DNA of 64,000 nucleotides from Rheinheimera hassiensis (GTDB lineage: Bacteria > Pseudomonadota > Gammaproteobacteria > Enterobacterales > Alteromonadaceae), in the NCBI RefSeq assembly GCF_022436675.1, contig NZ_JAKUJZ010000007.1, forward strand, positions 62,001-126,000. The letters are read 5' to 3'. Below are positions 47,658 through 57,374 of the stretch, in pieces (within the stretch, counting starts at the first letter, position 1; each line of letters begins with the position of its first letter). A program made the translations under genes and the position numbers. Under the pieces are notes generated by a model, which was not told the origin of the DNA, searched no databases, and worked only from the letters and a program-made list of their open reading frames with translations.

Positions 47658-48098
47658 TTAATTCATTTCACTGTTTTTCTTACACTGCACCGTGTCTTTA
47701 CATTCACCATACAGGTACAAACTGTGATGGGTTAGCTTAATGCCATTCTTTTGCGCAATCTCAAGCTGTTTTGCTTCAATCACATCGTCTTCAAACTCAA
47801 TGACTTTGCCGCATTTTAAGCACACCAGATGGTCGTGGTGACTGCCGCCGGTTAACTCAAATACTGACTTACCACCTTCGAAATGGTGGCGGGTTAAAAT
47901 GCCAGCATCATCAAATTGGTTTAGTACCCGGTAAACCGTGGCCAAGCCAATATCTTCACCCAGCTCCAGCAGCAATTTATACACATCTTCCGCACTGATA
48001 TGCTGGTGCTTTGGATCCTGCAGGATCTCAAGGATTTTTACCCGTGGCAGGGTAACCTTCAGGCCTGCTTTACGTAATTCGCTATTGTGATCTGACAT
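47658..48098 (-). CDS. fur: ferric uptake regulator Fur
   Basis: Fe2+-responsive repressor of iron-uptake genes. 146 residues. An N-terminal winged helix ('LRKAGLKVTLPRVKILEILQ...ISAEDVYKLLLELGEDIGLATVYRVLNQFDDAGILTRH') precedes the metal-binding dimerisation domain with 'SHHDHLVCLKCGKVIEFED'. A C-terminal Cys pair ('GECKDTVQCKK') is seen. No canonical Fur box was noticed in its own promoter gap. Confidence 0.97.
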   Translation of the reverse strand: MSDHNSELRKAGLKVTLPRVKILEILQDPKHQHISAEDVYKLLLELGEDIGLATVYRVLNQFDDAGILTRHHFEGGKSVFELTGGSHHDHLVCLKCGKVIEFEDDVIEAKQLEIAQKNGIKLTHHSLYLYGECKDTVQCKKNSEMN

Positions 48099-48252
48099 AA
48101 AAACTTTAACTCTGGCTTATATATACAAAGGATTATAAAGACATTGGCCCGAGAATGAAATGGCAATATTCCGCTGTTGTGCGTAAAGCAAAGCTTGTAC
48201 TTGGCAAACCGCGAAGTACAATAGCTCAAACAGGTCATACCAGAGTGCATTT

Positions 48253-48723
48253 ATGAAATGGGCATTTAATCCGGCGGTGATGCGCCACTTACTGAATTTT
48301 TGGCCGCCGTTTTTATTTCCGGGTATTAAGGTTGCTGCGCTAAGCAGCGATTATCGTTACTGCCGTGTTGAGTTAAAATCGCGGCCGTGGACACGAAATA
48401 TTAATAATACCCAATTTGGCGGTACCATGTTTGCTATGACAGATCCTATTTACCCGCTGATGCTGATGGGGGCTTTAGGTAAAGAGTATCTGGTGTGGGA
48501 TAAGCAGGCAGATATTGATTTTATTACACCGGGCAAGGGCAGGCTAACAGCAGAGTTTTGGTTGTCAGACGATACCGTTAATACCATAAAGGCCGCAACA
48601 GAGAGTGGCGATAAGCATTTTCCTCAGTTTAGTGTGCATATTAAAGACAGCCAGAACAACATTGTGGCAGCGGTAAATCGTACTGTTTATGTGCGTAAAA
48701 AAGCCAAATACCGGGCAGTTTAA
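48253..48723 (+). CDS. DUF4442 hotdog-fold protein (thioesterase-like)
   Basis: 156 residues with the hotdog-like pattern 'NINNTQFGGTMFAMTDPIYPLMLMGALG' typical of DUF4442/PaaI-like thioesterase relatives. No proven substrate. It lies between the divergent fur and the fldA cluster and is a stand-alone gene. Confidence 0.8.
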   Translation: MKWAFNPAVMRHLLNFWPPFLFPGIKVAALSSDYRYCRVELKSRPWTRNINNTQFGGTMFAMTDPIYPLMLMGALGKEYLVWDKQADIDFITPGKGRLTAEFWLSDDTVNTIKAATESGDKHFPQFSVHIKDSQNNIVAAVNRTVYVRKKAKYRAV

Positions 48724-48738
48724 ATTTTGCAGCATAAA

Positions 48739-48762
48739 AAAACCGGCTGTGAAGCCGGTTTT
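48739..48762. terminator. bidirectional terminator between DUF4442 gene and fldA
   Basis: A 10-bp stem AAAACCGGCT/AGCCGGTTTT with a GTGA loop, flanked by an A run to the left (T run on minus) and TTTT to the right. It serves both converging transcripts. Confidence 0.88.
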
Positions 48763-48772
48763 GCTGTGATGG

Positions 48773-49303
48773 TTATAGACCTTCGAACTCTTTTAAGCTC
48801 ATTTCTTCATAAATCTGTTTACACCACTGTTTAACCCTTGGCTCTGTCAGTTCTGGCTGGCGATCTTCATCTACCCCCAGACCGACAAAATGATCGTTAT
48901 CGACCAGAGCTTTGGAAGCAACAAAGTTGTAGCCAGCGGTTGGCCAGTGCCCGACGATAATCGCGCCTTTAGGCTCGATAATATCGCGTAGGGTACCCAT
49001 GGCATCAAGGAAGTATTCTGCATAGTCTTCCTGATCACCACAGCCAAAAATAGCCACTAGCTTGTTGTTAAAGTCGATGTTTTCCAGCTCCGGGAAAAAA
49101 TCATCCCAATCACATTGCGCTTCGCCGTAATACCAGGTTGGAATGCCCAACAGCAGTAAATCAAAAGCGGCAATATCTTCTTTGCTGCTTTTGGCGATAT
49201 CACGCACATCAAACAAGTGTTTACCCAGCTCTTTCTGGATCATCTTGGCGATATGTTCAGTGTTACCGGTATCGCTACCGAAAAAAATGCCTACAGTTGC
49301 CAT
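48773..49303 (-). CDS. fldA: flavodoxin, long chain
   Basis: FMN electron carrier that replaces ferredoxin and supplies radical-SAM enzymes. 176 residues. The FMN phosphate loop 'FFGSDTGNTEHIAKMI' is at residues 7-22. 'PTWYYGEAQCDWDDF' and 'FGCGDQEDYAEYFLDAMG' are the isoalloxazine loops, with the long-chain insert. Its order with ybfE, ybfF and seqA is as in E. coli. Confidence 0.97.
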   Translation of the reverse strand: MATVGIFFGSDTGNTEHIAKMIQKELGKHLFDVRDIAKSSKEDIAAFDLLLLGIPTWYYGEAQCDWDDFFPELENIDFNNKLVAIFGCGDQEDYAEYFLDAMGTLRDIIEPKGAIIVGHWPTAGYNFVASKALVDNDHFVGLGVDEDRQPELTEPRVKQWCKQIYEEMSLKEFEGL

Positions 49304-49317
49304 TAATCTAACCTTCT

Positions 49318-49590
49318 TTACCTGGTTAAAACTTGTGTCAAAATATGTTCTATATACGCACTGCGTGTCATGTCGGCTTTATCAGCCTGCTGACTAAGTA
49401 CGTCATACAGCTGGTCAGACACTTTAAATTCAATGCGTTTTAAGCCTTTACTGCGATCACGCTTGATTTGATTCCGCTTGTTCAGTTTCAGCTGTTCTTC
49501 CCGTGGCAGCGGATTGGTTTTCGGCCGGCCAGGGCGCTTTTCCTGGGCAAATAAATCAATCGTGGTGCGATCAGTGGCAATTTTCGCCAT
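49318..49590 (-). CDS. ybfE: YbfE-type DNA-binding protein (LexA-regulated protein family)
   Basis: 90 residues, very basic. A Gly-Arg-Pro AT-hook-like 'RPGRPKTNPLP' is followed by a ribbon-helix-helix-like 'LKRIEFKVSDQLYDVLSQQADKADMTRSAYIEHIL'. The family is known in E. coli as LexA-regulated YbfE, function unknown. Lies 14 bases upstream of fldA on the same strand. Confidence 0.88.
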   Translation of the reverse strand: MAKIATDRTTIDLFAQEKRPGRPKTNPLPREEQLKLNKRNQIKRDRSKGLKRIEFKVSDQLYDVLSQQADKADMTRSAYIEHILTQVLTR

Positions 49591-49604
49591 TAATCCTAAC
49601 CTTA

Positions 49605-49802
49605 CTACTCAATAAAATAGGGCACTACGCTTTTGATAATAAATACCGCCGGCGACAAAAACAGCACTAGCCAGACAAAAAACTGCCCAAGCTTAGGTGC
49701 GTTACTTTTTTTCAGCACGTCTCGTATGGCCATTATAATAAATAGGTACAAAATACCAAGCCCAAGCCACAAACCTATCGCTTCAAACTGCTCTATAGCC
49801 AC
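49605..49802 (-). CDS. DUF2788 small membrane protein
   Basis: 65 residues with two membrane segments (about 10-27 and 42-60) around a basic 'RDVLKKSNAPKLG' loop, the pattern of DUF2788. Lies in a run with ybfE and ybfF. Function unknown. Confidence 0.8.
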   Translation of the reverse strand: MAIEQFEAIGLWLGLGILYLFIIMAIRDVLKKSNAPKLGQFFVWLVLFLSPAVFIIKSVVPYFIE

Positions 49803-49867
49803 AGCACGTTACCTGACCTGCAAAAAAGTGCGCGCACTATAGCATAACTTCACCAAAATTTAGTGCG

Positions 49868-50641
49868 TTAGCTCAATAAAAAGTCCTTCACCAGCTTGGT
49901 AAAGGCGGCAGGTTTTTCAGCATGCAGCCAATGGCCGGTGCCCTGGATAATTTTCGCCTGTGCTGCCGGAAACACTTTTGTAATTGTGGCTTTGTGTTCT
50001 GGCAGGATGTAATCAGAATCGCCACCTTTAATAAATAGCACCGGCCCACTATAACTGCCGCTGTCAATTGGATTACCAGTTAACGCGGTATAGTTGTCGT
50101 AAAGTGCCCTGAGGTTAAAGCGCCACTGAAACGTGTCATCCTCTTTTATCAGGCTTTTTAGCAAAAACTGACGCACGCCACTTTCTTTAATGTGTGGAGC
50201 CAGTTGCTTATCAGCGTCGGTCCGGTTTTCAATCTGTGTTAAATCAACTGAATTTAAGCCGGTAAAAATGCTATTGTGCCGGGGCGGATAACTTACTGGC
50301 GCAATATCAGCCAAAATAAGCCTGGTGACGCGCTCAGGATAGGTAACGGCATAGGCCATGGCGAGCTTGCCCCCCATAGAGTGCCCGAGTATTGCTGCTT
50401 TTTTAACACTAAGAGAATCCAGCGTCTGTGCAAGGTCTTCAGCCATCAGTTGATAATTCATGTCGGCACTATGGCCGGATTGGCCGTGATTGCGTACATC
50501 AACATTAATTACCTGGTATTGCTCACTTAAACTACGTTCGATGACACCAAGGTTCTCATAACTGCCAAATAAGCCGTGAATAAGCACTACCGGCTCTTTG
50601 TTGCTGTCTTGCAGGCCGCTGATATGGGTATGTAAAAGCAT
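49868..50641 (-). CDS. ybfF: YbfF-type alpha/beta hydrolase (acyl esterase)
   Basis: 257 residues. Nucleophile elbow 'LGHSMGGKLAM', oxyanion region 'LIHGLFGSYENLG', 'DVRNHGQSG', and catalytic His in 'GTGHWLHAEKP'. Matches E. coli YbfF, an esterase active on acyl-CoA or short esters in vitro. It diverges from seqA with a 108-base gap. Confidence 0.92.
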   Translation of the reverse strand: MLLHTHISGLQDSNKEPVVLIHGLFGSYENLGVIERSLSEQYQVINVDVRNHGQSGHSADMNYQLMAEDLAQTLDSLSVKKAAILGHSMGGKLAMAYAVTYPERVTRLILADIAPVSYPPRHNSIFTGLNSVDLTQIENRTDADKQLAPHIKESGVRQFLLKSLIKEDDTFQWRFNLRALYDNYTALTGNPIDSGSYSGPVLFIKGGDSDYILPEHKATITKVFPAAQAKIIQGTGHWLHAEKPAAFTKLVKDFLLS

Positions 50642-50749
50642 AGAAAGCTCATTTGGTTAACGGGCAGGTTAGTCTAGCAAATCATGCCGCTGGCGTCAGT
50701 CGATAAGGCTTTATATAATGAGGTCACTTTTAGCGCGCGGAATAAATAT

Positions 50750-51256
50750 ATGAAAACCATCGAAATAGATGACGAGCTATACCAGTACATTGCCGGTCAG
50801 ACTCAAAAAATTGGTGAGAGTGCCTCAGAGATCTTAAGGCGCTTATTGCTTGGTGACGATACTGCTACTGTAGTACAGGCCGTCGAGCCTGCTGCATCAG
50901 CACCTACGGCGCCAATCAGCAGCAGTATTTTCGACTTAATAAATAAGCAGGACTTACCTGCTGAGTCGAGTGTCGTCGGCCGATTTTTGTTTATTTTGTC
51001 AGCGCTGGCCCGGGCGCACAAAAAACAGTTCAACAAGGTGCTGGATATTAAAGGCCGTAACCGGCTGTATTTTGGCCGCAGTGCAGAAGAGCTGTCAGAG
51101 GCTGGTAGTAGCACCAACCCAAAACAAATTCCTAATACTGAATTTTGGGTGATCACTAACTCCAATACCACCCGCAAAAAAATGATGCTGACTGAGACAG
51201 CCATTAAACTCGGCTATAGTGAACAGGATGCAGAACGTATTCGCGATTTGTTATAA
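50750..51256 (+). CDS. seqA: SeqA, negative modulator of replication initiation
   Basis: Binds hemimethylated GATC sites after replication and sequesters oriC. 168 residues from ATG 50750 (E. coli form about 181); the upstream ATG at 50684 lacks homology. N-terminal oligomerisation helix ('[33 protein letters not shown]') and C-terminal DNA-binding region ('[46 protein letters not shown]') are both clear. It implies Dam methylation in this organism. Eleven bases separate it from pgm. Confidence 0.96.
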   Translation: MKTIEIDDELYQYIAGQTQKIGESASEILRRLLLGDDTATVVQAVEPAASAPTAPISSSIFDLINKQDLPAESSVVGRFLFILSALARAHKKQFNKVLDIKGRNRLYFGRSAEELSEAGSSTNPKQIPNTEFWVITNSNTTRKKMMLTETAIKLGYSEQDAERIRDLL

Positions 51257-51267
51257 AAGGAAAAGTT

Positions 51268-52917
51268 ATGTCTTTACACCCACTGGCCGGGCAGCAGGTG
51301 CCCACATCGTTAGTGCCTAATATCAGCCGCCTGATGACGGCATACTATGTGCTGGAACCCGATGTGCATACGCAACCTGAGCATCAAGTCAGTTTTGGTA
51401 CCTCGGGCCATCGCGGCAATGCTCTGAACTGCTCGTTTAATGAACCACATGTGCTGGCAATCTGTCAGGCTGTAGCCGATTACCGTAAAAAAAATGCGAT
51501 TACCGGGCCATTATTTTTGGGTAAAGACACCCACGCTTTATCTGAGGCGGCATTTGCTACCGCGCTTGAGGTGCTGATTGCCAATAAAATTCAGGTATGC
51601 ATCCAAAAAGATTTGGGCTACACGCCAACGCCGGTTATTTCGCACGCTATTCTGACACAAAATAAAGGCGCAACCAGCCAACTGGCAGATGGTATTGTGA
51701 TTACGCCATCACATAATCCACCACAGGATGGCGGCATTAAGTACAACCCGCCACACGGCGGCCCGGCGGATACCGATGTCACTAACTGGATAGAGCAACG
51801 CGCCAATGAATTGCTAGCCAAAGATCTGGAAGGCGTAAAAATGATGCCTTACGCCCTGGCACTGCAATCTGGCTACTGCCAGCATATTGATTACATTCAG
51901 CACTATGTTGATGATTTAGCAAACGTTATAGATATGGCCGCGATAGCCAAAGCAGGCATAAAAATTGGTGTTGACCCGCTGGGTGGCTCTGGTATTGCGT
52001 ATTGGCCACGTATTGCTGAGCGTTATGGCCTGAACATTACTGTGGTAAATGAAAAGGTTGACCCGGCGTTTGCCTTTATGCCGTTGGATAAAGACGGGCA
52101 AATTCGTATGGATTGCTCCTCTGCCTATGCCATGGCTAATTTGATACAGCTAAAAGATCAGTTTGATATTGCCATTGGTAATGACCCGGACTTCGATCGC
52201 CACGGCATAGTTACCCGCAGTGGCGGCCTGATGAACCCTAATCATTATCTGGCCGTGGCCATTAATTATTTACTTGCTAACCGGCCAGACTGGGCCGCTG
52301 AGCTGGCTATTGGCAAAACACTGGTATCCAGTGCATTAATTGACAGAGTGGTTGCTGCACGCGGGCGTAATTTACTGGAAGTTCCGGTAGGTTTTAAATG
52401 GTTTGTAGAGGGTTTGCATAACGGTAGCGTTGCTTTTGGTGGTGAAGAAAGTGCAGGGGCTAGTTTTTTACGGTTTGATGGCAGTGCCTGGTCTACTGAT
52501 AAAGACGGTATTATTTTGGGGTTATTAGCGGCAGAAATGCTGGCAAAAACCGGCGTAGATCCTTATCAGCAATATCAGGCGCTTACACGAGAGCTTGGCT
52601 CGCCGTTGTATCGCCGTTTAGATGCTCCGGCCAGTAGTGAACAGAAAGCCGCCCTGAAAAAACTCGATGTAAAAAGTGTTAAGCAAACAACGTTAGCCGG
52701 CGATGATATTTTAGCGGTATTAACTAAAGCTCCGGGAAATAATGCTGATATTGGCGGTGTGAAAGTAGTTACCCGTAATGGCTGGTTTGCTGCCCGGCCA
52801 TCAGGAACGGAAAACTCGTATAAGATTTATCTGGAGAGCTTTGTTGATCAGGCCCACCTGTTGCAACTGGAGCATGATGCAAAGGCGTTTGTTGAATACG
52901 TATTCAGTCAGATATAA
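51268..52917 (+). CDS. pgm: alpha-D-phosphoglucomutase
   Basis: Interconverts glucose 1-phosphate and glucose 6-phosphate, joining glycogen metabolism to glycolysis. 549 residues. '[11 protein letters not shown]', phosphoserine loop '[25 protein letters not shown]', Mg loop '[11 protein letters not shown]', sugar loop '[15 protein letters not shown]' and phosphate-binding '[16 protein letters not shown]' are intact. Same order with seqA as in E. coli. It is followed by glgP after a gap holding a HexR operator. Confidence 0.97.
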   Translation: MSLHPLAGQQVPTSLVPNISRLMTAYYVLEPDVHTQPEHQVSFGTSGHRGNALNCSFNEPHVLAICQAVADYRKKNAITGPLFLGKDTHALSEAAFATALEVLIANKIQVCIQKDLGYTPTPVISHAILTQNKGATSQLADGIVITPSHNPPQDGGIKYNPPHGGPADTDVTNWIEQRANELLAKDLEGVKMMPYALALQSGYCQHIDYIQHYVDDLANVIDMAAIAKAGIKIGVDPLGGSGIAYWPRIAERYGLNITVVNEKVDPAFAFMPLDKDGQIRMDCSSAYAMANLIQLKDQFDIAIGNDPDFDRHGIVTRSGGLMNPNHYLAVAINYLLANRPDWAAELAIGKTLVSSALIDRVVAARGRNLLEVPVGFKWFVEGLHNGSVAFGGEESAGASFLRFDGSAWSTDKDGIILGLLAAEMLAKTGVDPYQQYQALTRELGSPLYRRLDAPASSEQKAALKKLDVKSVKQTTLAGDDILAVLTKAPGNNADIGGVKVVTRNGWFAARPSGTENSYKIYLESFVDQAHLLQLEHDAKAFVEYVFSQI

Positions 52918-52926
52918 GGCGCTGAA

Positions 52927-52969
52927 AAGGCTATGATCTACATTGTAATTAAATTACATTCATAGCCTT
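52927..52969 (+). terminator. hairpin after pgm with a HexR operator in its loop
   Basis: Inverted arms AAGGCTATGA (52927-52936) and TCATAGCCTT (52960-52969) enclose 23 bases that contain the perfect HexR palindrome. T-containing sequence follows. It may terminate pgm transcription or form part of the glgP control region. Confidence 0.5.
52944..52958. promoter_or_regulatory. perfect HexR-like operator upstream of glgP
   Basis: TGTAATTAAATTACA is a perfect odd-centred palindrome (TGTAATT-A-AATTACA) that fits the HexR consensus. It lies 113 bases upstream of glgP. Together with the two gapA-malQ copies it suggests one regulator for glycolysis and glycogen breakdown. Confidence 0.75.
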
Positions 52970-53070
52970 CAATTTTGCCTTGAGCACTGTGATAGGGTAT
53001 TTTTTTGTAATAATTCTACGCTTGGCGATATTATGTAGCTATCACAGGCAGAAAACTATCAGGATTTGTA

Positions 53071-55557
53071 ATGAAAAAACATACCTCAACTGCCAATACT
53101 GGTGTAACACAAATTAACACCGAACAGCTGAAAGATCAGATAATCCGTCATCTGCATTCCACCTTAGGTACCGACGTAAATAAAGCCAGCCCACAGGCGT
53201 GGTGGCGAGCCACCTGTGCTGCGGTAAATGAGCAGGTATATGACGGTTTGCGCAATACTCAGCGCACGCATTACGAAAACAACACCCGCGCTTTACATTA
53301 TTTCAGTCTGGAATATCTGATGGGCCGTTTGTTCAGCAATAATCTGCATAATCTGGGGTTGTATGAGCAAGCTAAGCAGGCACTGTCAGATCTGGGGCTG
53401 AATATTGCTGATCTGGAAGATCAGGAAGAAGATATGGCGCTGGGTAATGGCGGCTTAGGCCGATTAGCTGCATGTTTTATTGATTCTCTGGCCACACTGA
53501 ATTATCCGGCAATTGGCTATGGCATTCATTATGAGCACGGACTATTTCAGCAAAGTTTTCAGGACGGCCGTCAGATAGAGCGGCCAGATAGCTGGCGCGA
53601 ATATGCTAACCCCTGGGAAATTTGCCGGCCGGAATCTGTGCAGGAAATTTCAGTATACGGCTATGTCGAAACAGTATATGACCTGCAGGGTAAGATGAAA
53701 AAAGTGTGGCACCCGGGACGTATTATCAAAGGTGTGCCATGGGATATCCCGATCGTTGGTTATAACGGCAGCTCAGTAAATGTATTGCGGTTATGGGAAA
53801 GCCGGGCCAGTGACTTTTTTAACTGGGACGTATTTAACTCTGGTGGTTATATCGACGCTTCACGTGAGAATATCGAAGCAGAAACTATTTCGAAAGTACT
53901 GTACCCGAATGATGAAACCGATGCAGGTAAAGAGTTACGCCTAATCCAGCAGTACTTTTTTGTTTCTTGCTCATTAAAAGACATTATTCGTCGCTACAAG
54001 CGCACTCATGCTGATGATTGGAGCGATTTTGCCAAGCAGGTGGTTATCCAGCTGAATGATACACACCCGGCAGTGTCTATTCCCGAGCTTATGCGTATTC
54101 TGGTAGACCGCGCTGAAATGCAATGGGATCAGGCCTGGAATATCTGTCAGCAGGTTTTTGCTTATACTAACCATACCCTGTTACCCGAAGCGCTGGAAAA
54201 ATGGCCGGTTCGGTTATTCGAAAAAGTATTGCCGCGCCACCTGGAAATTATCTACGAAATTAACCGGCGCTTCCTGGTTGAGCAGGTTGATGTGTTATGG
54301 CCAGGCGACAATGCTAAAAAACGTAAACTGTCAATTATCGAAGAAGGCCATGATCCTATGGTACGGATGGGCCACTTATCAGTAGTAGGGTCGTTCCGGG
54401 TCAATGGTGTGGCTGAAATTCACTCAAAACTGGTTAAGTCAGATTTATTCCCGGAAATGGTGGCCTTGTGGCCGGATAAATTTACTAATGTAACCAATGG
54501 TGTTACGCCAAGACGATGGTTAAAAGCCTGTAACCCGAAACTGGCAAAATTACTGGACGACAATATAGGCACTGAATGGCCAACTGATTTAAAGCAGTTG
54601 TCTAAATTTGCGGCCTTTGCTGATGACGCCAAAATTCAGGACGCCTTTATGGCGATTAAGCAACAGAATAAAGCTGATCTGGCAACGGTAGTGAAAAAGC
54701 TGACGCATATTGATATTGATCCGCATGCCATCTTTGATATTCAGATTAAGCGGCTGCATGAATATAAGCGTCAGCACCTGAACCTGTTGCATATATTGGC
54801 AATGTACCGCCGTATTCTGCAGGAGCCGGATTACGACATGATGCCACGCGTATTTCTGTTTGGTGCCAAGGCAGCGCCGGGTTATAAGCTAGCCAAAGAA
54901 ATTATTTATGCCATTAATAAAGTCGCTGAGAAAATTAACCACGATAAGCGAGTGAAAAACCGGTTAAAAGTGGTGTTTATGCCTAATTATCGGGTAACGC
55001 TGGCCGAGAAAATGATACCGGCTGCTGACGTATCTGAGCAAATTTCTACTGCAGGTAAAGAGGCATCAGGCACCGGTAATATGAAGCTGGCACTGAACGG
55101 CGCTATTACGGTGGGTACTTTGGATGGTGCCAATATCGAAATTGCTGAGGAAGTAGGCGATGACAATATTGCCATCTTTGGTTTAACGGTAGATGAAGTA
55201 AAGGCCTTACATGCCGATGGCTACAACAGTATGGATTATTACTATGCTAATCCGGAAATTAAAGCCATTCTGGATTGGCTGGAAACAGATTATTTCACAC
55301 CGGGTAAACCTGGCGAGTTAGCGGCCATTAAACGTAGCTTGCTGGAGGGCGGAGACCCTTATCTGGTACTGGCAGATTTTGAAAGTTATGTTAAAGCCCA
55401 GCAGAAAATAGATCAGTGGTATCGCGATAAATCACTGTGGGCTAAAAAAGCCATACTCAACACAGCCTCGGTAGGTAAGTTTACCTCTGACCGTTCTATC
55501 GAGGACTATGTCAGCCGGGTATGGCATTTGGAGAAGTGTAATATCAGACGCGATTAA
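53071..55557 (+). CDS. glgP: glycogen/maltodextrin phosphorylase
   Basis: PLP-dependent phosphorolysis of alpha-1,4-glucans, releasing glucose 1-phosphate for pgm. 828 residues. The PLP-Lys motif is '[30 protein letters not shown]'; '[16 protein letters not shown]' and '[19 protein letters not shown]' near the N terminus are typical. MalP and GlgP are hard to separate; context with pgm favours GlgP. Confidence 0.96.
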   Translation: MKKHTSTANTGVTQINTEQLKDQIIRHLHSTLGTDVNKASPQAWWRATCAAVNEQVYDGLRNTQRTHYENNTRALHYFSLEYLMGRLFSNNLHNLGLYEQAKQALSDLGLNIADLEDQEEDMALGNGGLGRLAACFIDSLATLNYPAIGYGIHYEHGLFQQSFQDGRQIERPDSWREYANPWEICRPESVQEISVYGYVETVYDLQGKMKKVWHPGRIIKGVPWDIPIVGYNGSSVNVLRLWESRASDFFNWDVFNSGGYIDASRENIEAETISKVLYPNDETDAGKELRLIQQYFFVSCSLKDIIRRYKRTHADDWSDFAKQVVIQLNDTHPAVSIPELMRILVDRAEMQWDQAWNICQQVFAYTNHTLLPEALEKWPVRLFEKVLPRHLEIIYEINRRFLVEQVDVLWPGDNAKKRKLSIIEEGHDPMVRMGHLSVVGSFRVNGVAEIHSKLVKSDLFPEMVALWPDKFTNVTNGVTPRRWLKACNPKLAKLLDDNIGTEWPTDLKQLSKFAAFADDAKIQDAFMAIKQQNKADLATVVKKLTHIDIDPHAIFDIQIKRLHEYKRQHLNLLHILAMYRRILQEPDYDMMPRVFLFGAKAAPGYKLAKEIIYAINKVAEKINHDKRVKNRLKVVFMPNYRVTLAEKMIPAADVSEQISTAGKEASGTGNMKLALNGAITVGTLDGANIEIAEEVGDDNIAIFGLTVDEVKALHADGYNSMDYYYANPEIKAILDWLETDYFTPGKPGELAAIKRSLLEGGDPYLVLADFESYVKAQQKIDQWYRDKSLWAKKAILNTASVGKFTSDRSIEDYVSRVWHLEKCNIRRD

Positions 55558-55567
55558 GCTAGTGTTG

Positions 55568-55595
55568 AAAAGCCTGTCAGTGACAGGCTTTTTTT
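55568..55595 (+). terminator. terminator after glgP
   Basis: Stem AAAAGCCTGT/ACAGGCTTTT with a CAGTG loop and a run of T. Eleven bases past the glgP stop. It separates glgP from the peptide locus. Confidence 0.9.
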
Positions 55596-55612
55596 ATGGC
55601 TGCAATATAGGC

Positions 55613-55642
55613 TTGCCAGCAAAGCCAGTAGCGCCTTATAGT
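55613..55642 (+). promoter_or_regulatory. candidate promoter of the borosin-like operon
   Basis: TTGCCA and TATAGT, each a 5 of 6 match to the sigma-70 hexamers, are separated by 18 bases. They sit just after the glgP terminator and 27 bases before the methyltransferase start, leaving a short leader with the CAAGGA ribosome site. Confidence 0.6.
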
Positions 55643-55668
55643 GAAGAAAAAATATCAAGGACGTAATT

Positions 55669-56457
55669 TTGCAAACAGGCAGTTTAGTTTGTGTTGGTAC
55701 AGGTATGACACTGGGCTCGCATATCAGCCCGCTTTCCCGCAGCTACATTGAACAGGCTGATGTGGTTTTTGTATTAGTAGCCGATGGCATCACCGAAAAG
55801 TGGATAGAGCAGATGAATACTGATGTGCGTTCACTGCAACCTTACTATCTGGAAGGCAAATCCAGGATGATCACTTATCGCGAAATGGTAGCCGCGATGC
55901 TGGCTGAAGTTAAAGCAGGCAAAAAGGTGGTTGGGGCGTTTTACGGCCATCCGGGCGTATTTGCCTGGGTGCCACACAATGCCATCAAGCAAGCTCGTGA
56001 ACTGGGTTTTACCGCCCATATGGAGCCGGGGGTTTCAGCAGAAGATTGTTTGTATGCCGATTTAGGCATCGACCCCGGCACTTACGGCTGCCAGCACTAT
56101 GAAGCCAGCCAGTTTATGTTTTATAAACGTAATATTGATACCGCTGCTTACCTGATTTTGTGGCAGGTTGGGGTAGCGGGCGACAGAACGTTGGCAAAGT
56201 TCTCAACCAATGCGGCTTACCGGCAAATACTGGTCGAGTTACTGAGTCAATATTATCCGGCAGAGCATCAGGTCATTTTGTACGAGGCTGTTACTTTACC
56301 AATTCAACAAACACGTATCGAGCAGATGCCGTTATCAGCTTTACCTGACGCGCTAATGGATTTGAAAACTACTTTAGTAATTCCCCCTGCGGCATCGATG
56401 CAACTCAACGATGCTTTGCTGGAACGTCTGGAAAAATTATCAGCAAGGCCGCAATAA
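55669..56457 (+). CDS. split-borosin alpha-N-methyltransferase (SonM-like)
   Basis: 262-residue SAM-dependent methyltransferase of the tetrapyrrole-methylase fold, from a TTG start with CAAGGA 7 bases upstream. 'LVCVGTGMTLGSHISPLSRSYIEQADVV' is the N-terminal SAM site. 'SRMITYREMV' (Arg66, Tyr70) is the catalytic Arg/Tyr region. 'GAFYGHPGVFAWVPHNAI' (90-106) and 'EPGVSAEDCLYADLGIDPG' (119-137), then 'YEASQFMFY' (144-152), closely resemble SonM, which N-methylates the peptide backbone of SonA in Shewanella oneidensis. No precursor is fused to it. Two peptide candidates lie downstream. Confidence 0.88.
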   Translation: MQTGSLVCVGTGMTLGSHISPLSRSYIEQADVVFVLVADGITEKWIEQMNTDVRSLQPYYLEGKSRMITYREMVAAMLAEVKAGKKVVGAFYGHPGVFAWVPHNAIKQARELGFTAHMEPGVSAEDCLYADLGIDPGTYGCQHYEASQFMFYKRNIDTAAYLILWQVGVAGDRTLAKFSTNAAYRQILVELLSQYYPAEHQVILYEAVTLPIQQTRIEQMPLSALPDALMDLKTTLVIPPAASMQLNDALLERLEKLSARPQ

Positions 56458-56458
56458 G

Positions 56459-57019
56459 ATGCAACAAGGTGATGCTGTTGCCAAACTACAGACTATTTGT
56501 AGCAGCTCTGCGCGATTACACATGACGTTGTTGTCTGAAGGCGATAGAACATTGTACTGTTCCCTGATGACGGATAAAGCAAGTATGAGTTATGTCAGCA
56601 GCCCATTAAGTGAAGACAAAGCTCACCGTAGCTTTGAAGCTGCACTTAAGTGCAACCAACAAAGGCATATTCAACGTTGTTATTTCAGGGTAGCTTTAAA
56701 AAGTAATAATCAGAGTATTGGTATTGCCTCTGTTAATCAGCTGGATTTGAAAAAAAAATACGCAGAAATTGGCCGGATGTTACTACCACAATGGCATAGC
56801 AAAGGCCTGGGTACAGAGCTTAGTGGCATGCTTATCTGCTGGCTGGCAGCTGAGTGGGGCATTACGACAATCACTAAACAGATCCAGGCTGGTAATCTGG
56901 CCGCAGTTTGTTCTGCTCAAAAATTAGGTTTTACTAAAGCCATATCGCAGTCCTGTCCGGCTGCATTAACAGAGCAATATCAGTTGAAATTAGCCACACG
57001 TGATTGGGAAGCGAAGTAA
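56459..57019 (+). CDS. GNAT acetyltransferase of the borosin-like operon
   Basis: 186 residues from ATG 56459, one base after the methyltransferase stop (TAAGATG), so it is translationally linked. RimJ/L-like: 'ARLHMTLLSEGDRTLYCSLMTD' near the N terminus, acetyl-CoA loop 'RMLLPQWHSKGLGTELSGMLICWL' and 'QAGNLAAVCSAQKLGFTKA' at the C-terminal side. The close pairing makes acetylation of the peptide, a self-protection step or an associated amine plausible, but the substrate is unknown. A longer ATG at 56411 lies inside the methyltransferase and is unlikely. Confidence 0.85.
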   Translation: MQQGDAVAKLQTICSSSARLHMTLLSEGDRTLYCSLMTDKASMSYVSSPLSEDKAHRSFEAALKCNQQRHIQRCYFRVALKSNNQSIGIASVNQLDLKKKYAEIGRMLLPQWHSKGLGTELSGMLICWLAAEWGITTITKQIQAGNLAAVCSAQKLGFTKAISQSCPAALTEQYQLKLATRDWEAK

Positions 57020-57091
57020 AGTTGCGTCTTTATCGGTTTCAGCTTATTTTGGCTGGGTAACACTTAAACCTAATAACAACAAGGATGGGAA

Positions 57092-57361
57092 ATGGACAAC
57101 ATTATCAGTTTAATCGCACGCTTAGGGGCAGACAGTCAACTACGCTATAACACTGAATCTGCATTTGAGCAGACTGGTTTGGTGTTATCAGAAGCCGAAA
57201 CGTTAATTAGCCAAGGCAATATTGAGGAGTTGGAAATGCTGCTCGATGTAAGGCATAAAATTGTTTGTATGGTTTTTCCTGTTGAAGAGCCTAAAGATCA
57301 ACCTAACCAACCTGCTGACGATGACGAGCCGGGTGATATGAAGGTGCGTGTAGCTGTTTGA
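57092..57361 (+). CDS. borosin-type precursor peptide, copy 1
   Basis: 89 residues; AAGGATGGGAA precedes the ATG. A leader resembling SonA ('ISLIARLGADSQLRYN', then 'LSEAETLISQGNIEELEMLL') forms helices of the borosin binding-domain kind. The C-terminal part has 'VRHKIVCMVFPVEEP' (53-67), a hydrophobic stretch suited to backbone N-methylation, followed by a Pro/Asp/Glu-rich tail and 'KVRVAV'. It matches copy 2 at V-R-x-K-[IV]-[IV]-C-x3-P-x-E-E-P. No known peptide name fits. Thirteen bases separate it from the first cyclase gene. Confidence 0.75.
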   Translation: MDNIISLIARLGADSQLRYNTESAFEQTGLVLSEAETLISQGNIEELEMLLDVRHKIVCMVFPVEEPKDQPNQPADDDEPGDMKVRVAV

Positions 57362-57374
57362 CCTGCTCAGATTT

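Noticed and set aside
55669..56457. Cobalamin or siroheme methylase (ordinary tetrapyrrole methylase)
   Set aside because: Same fold, but no tetrapyrrole genes nearby, closest resemblance by recall is SonM, and leader-like peptides follow.
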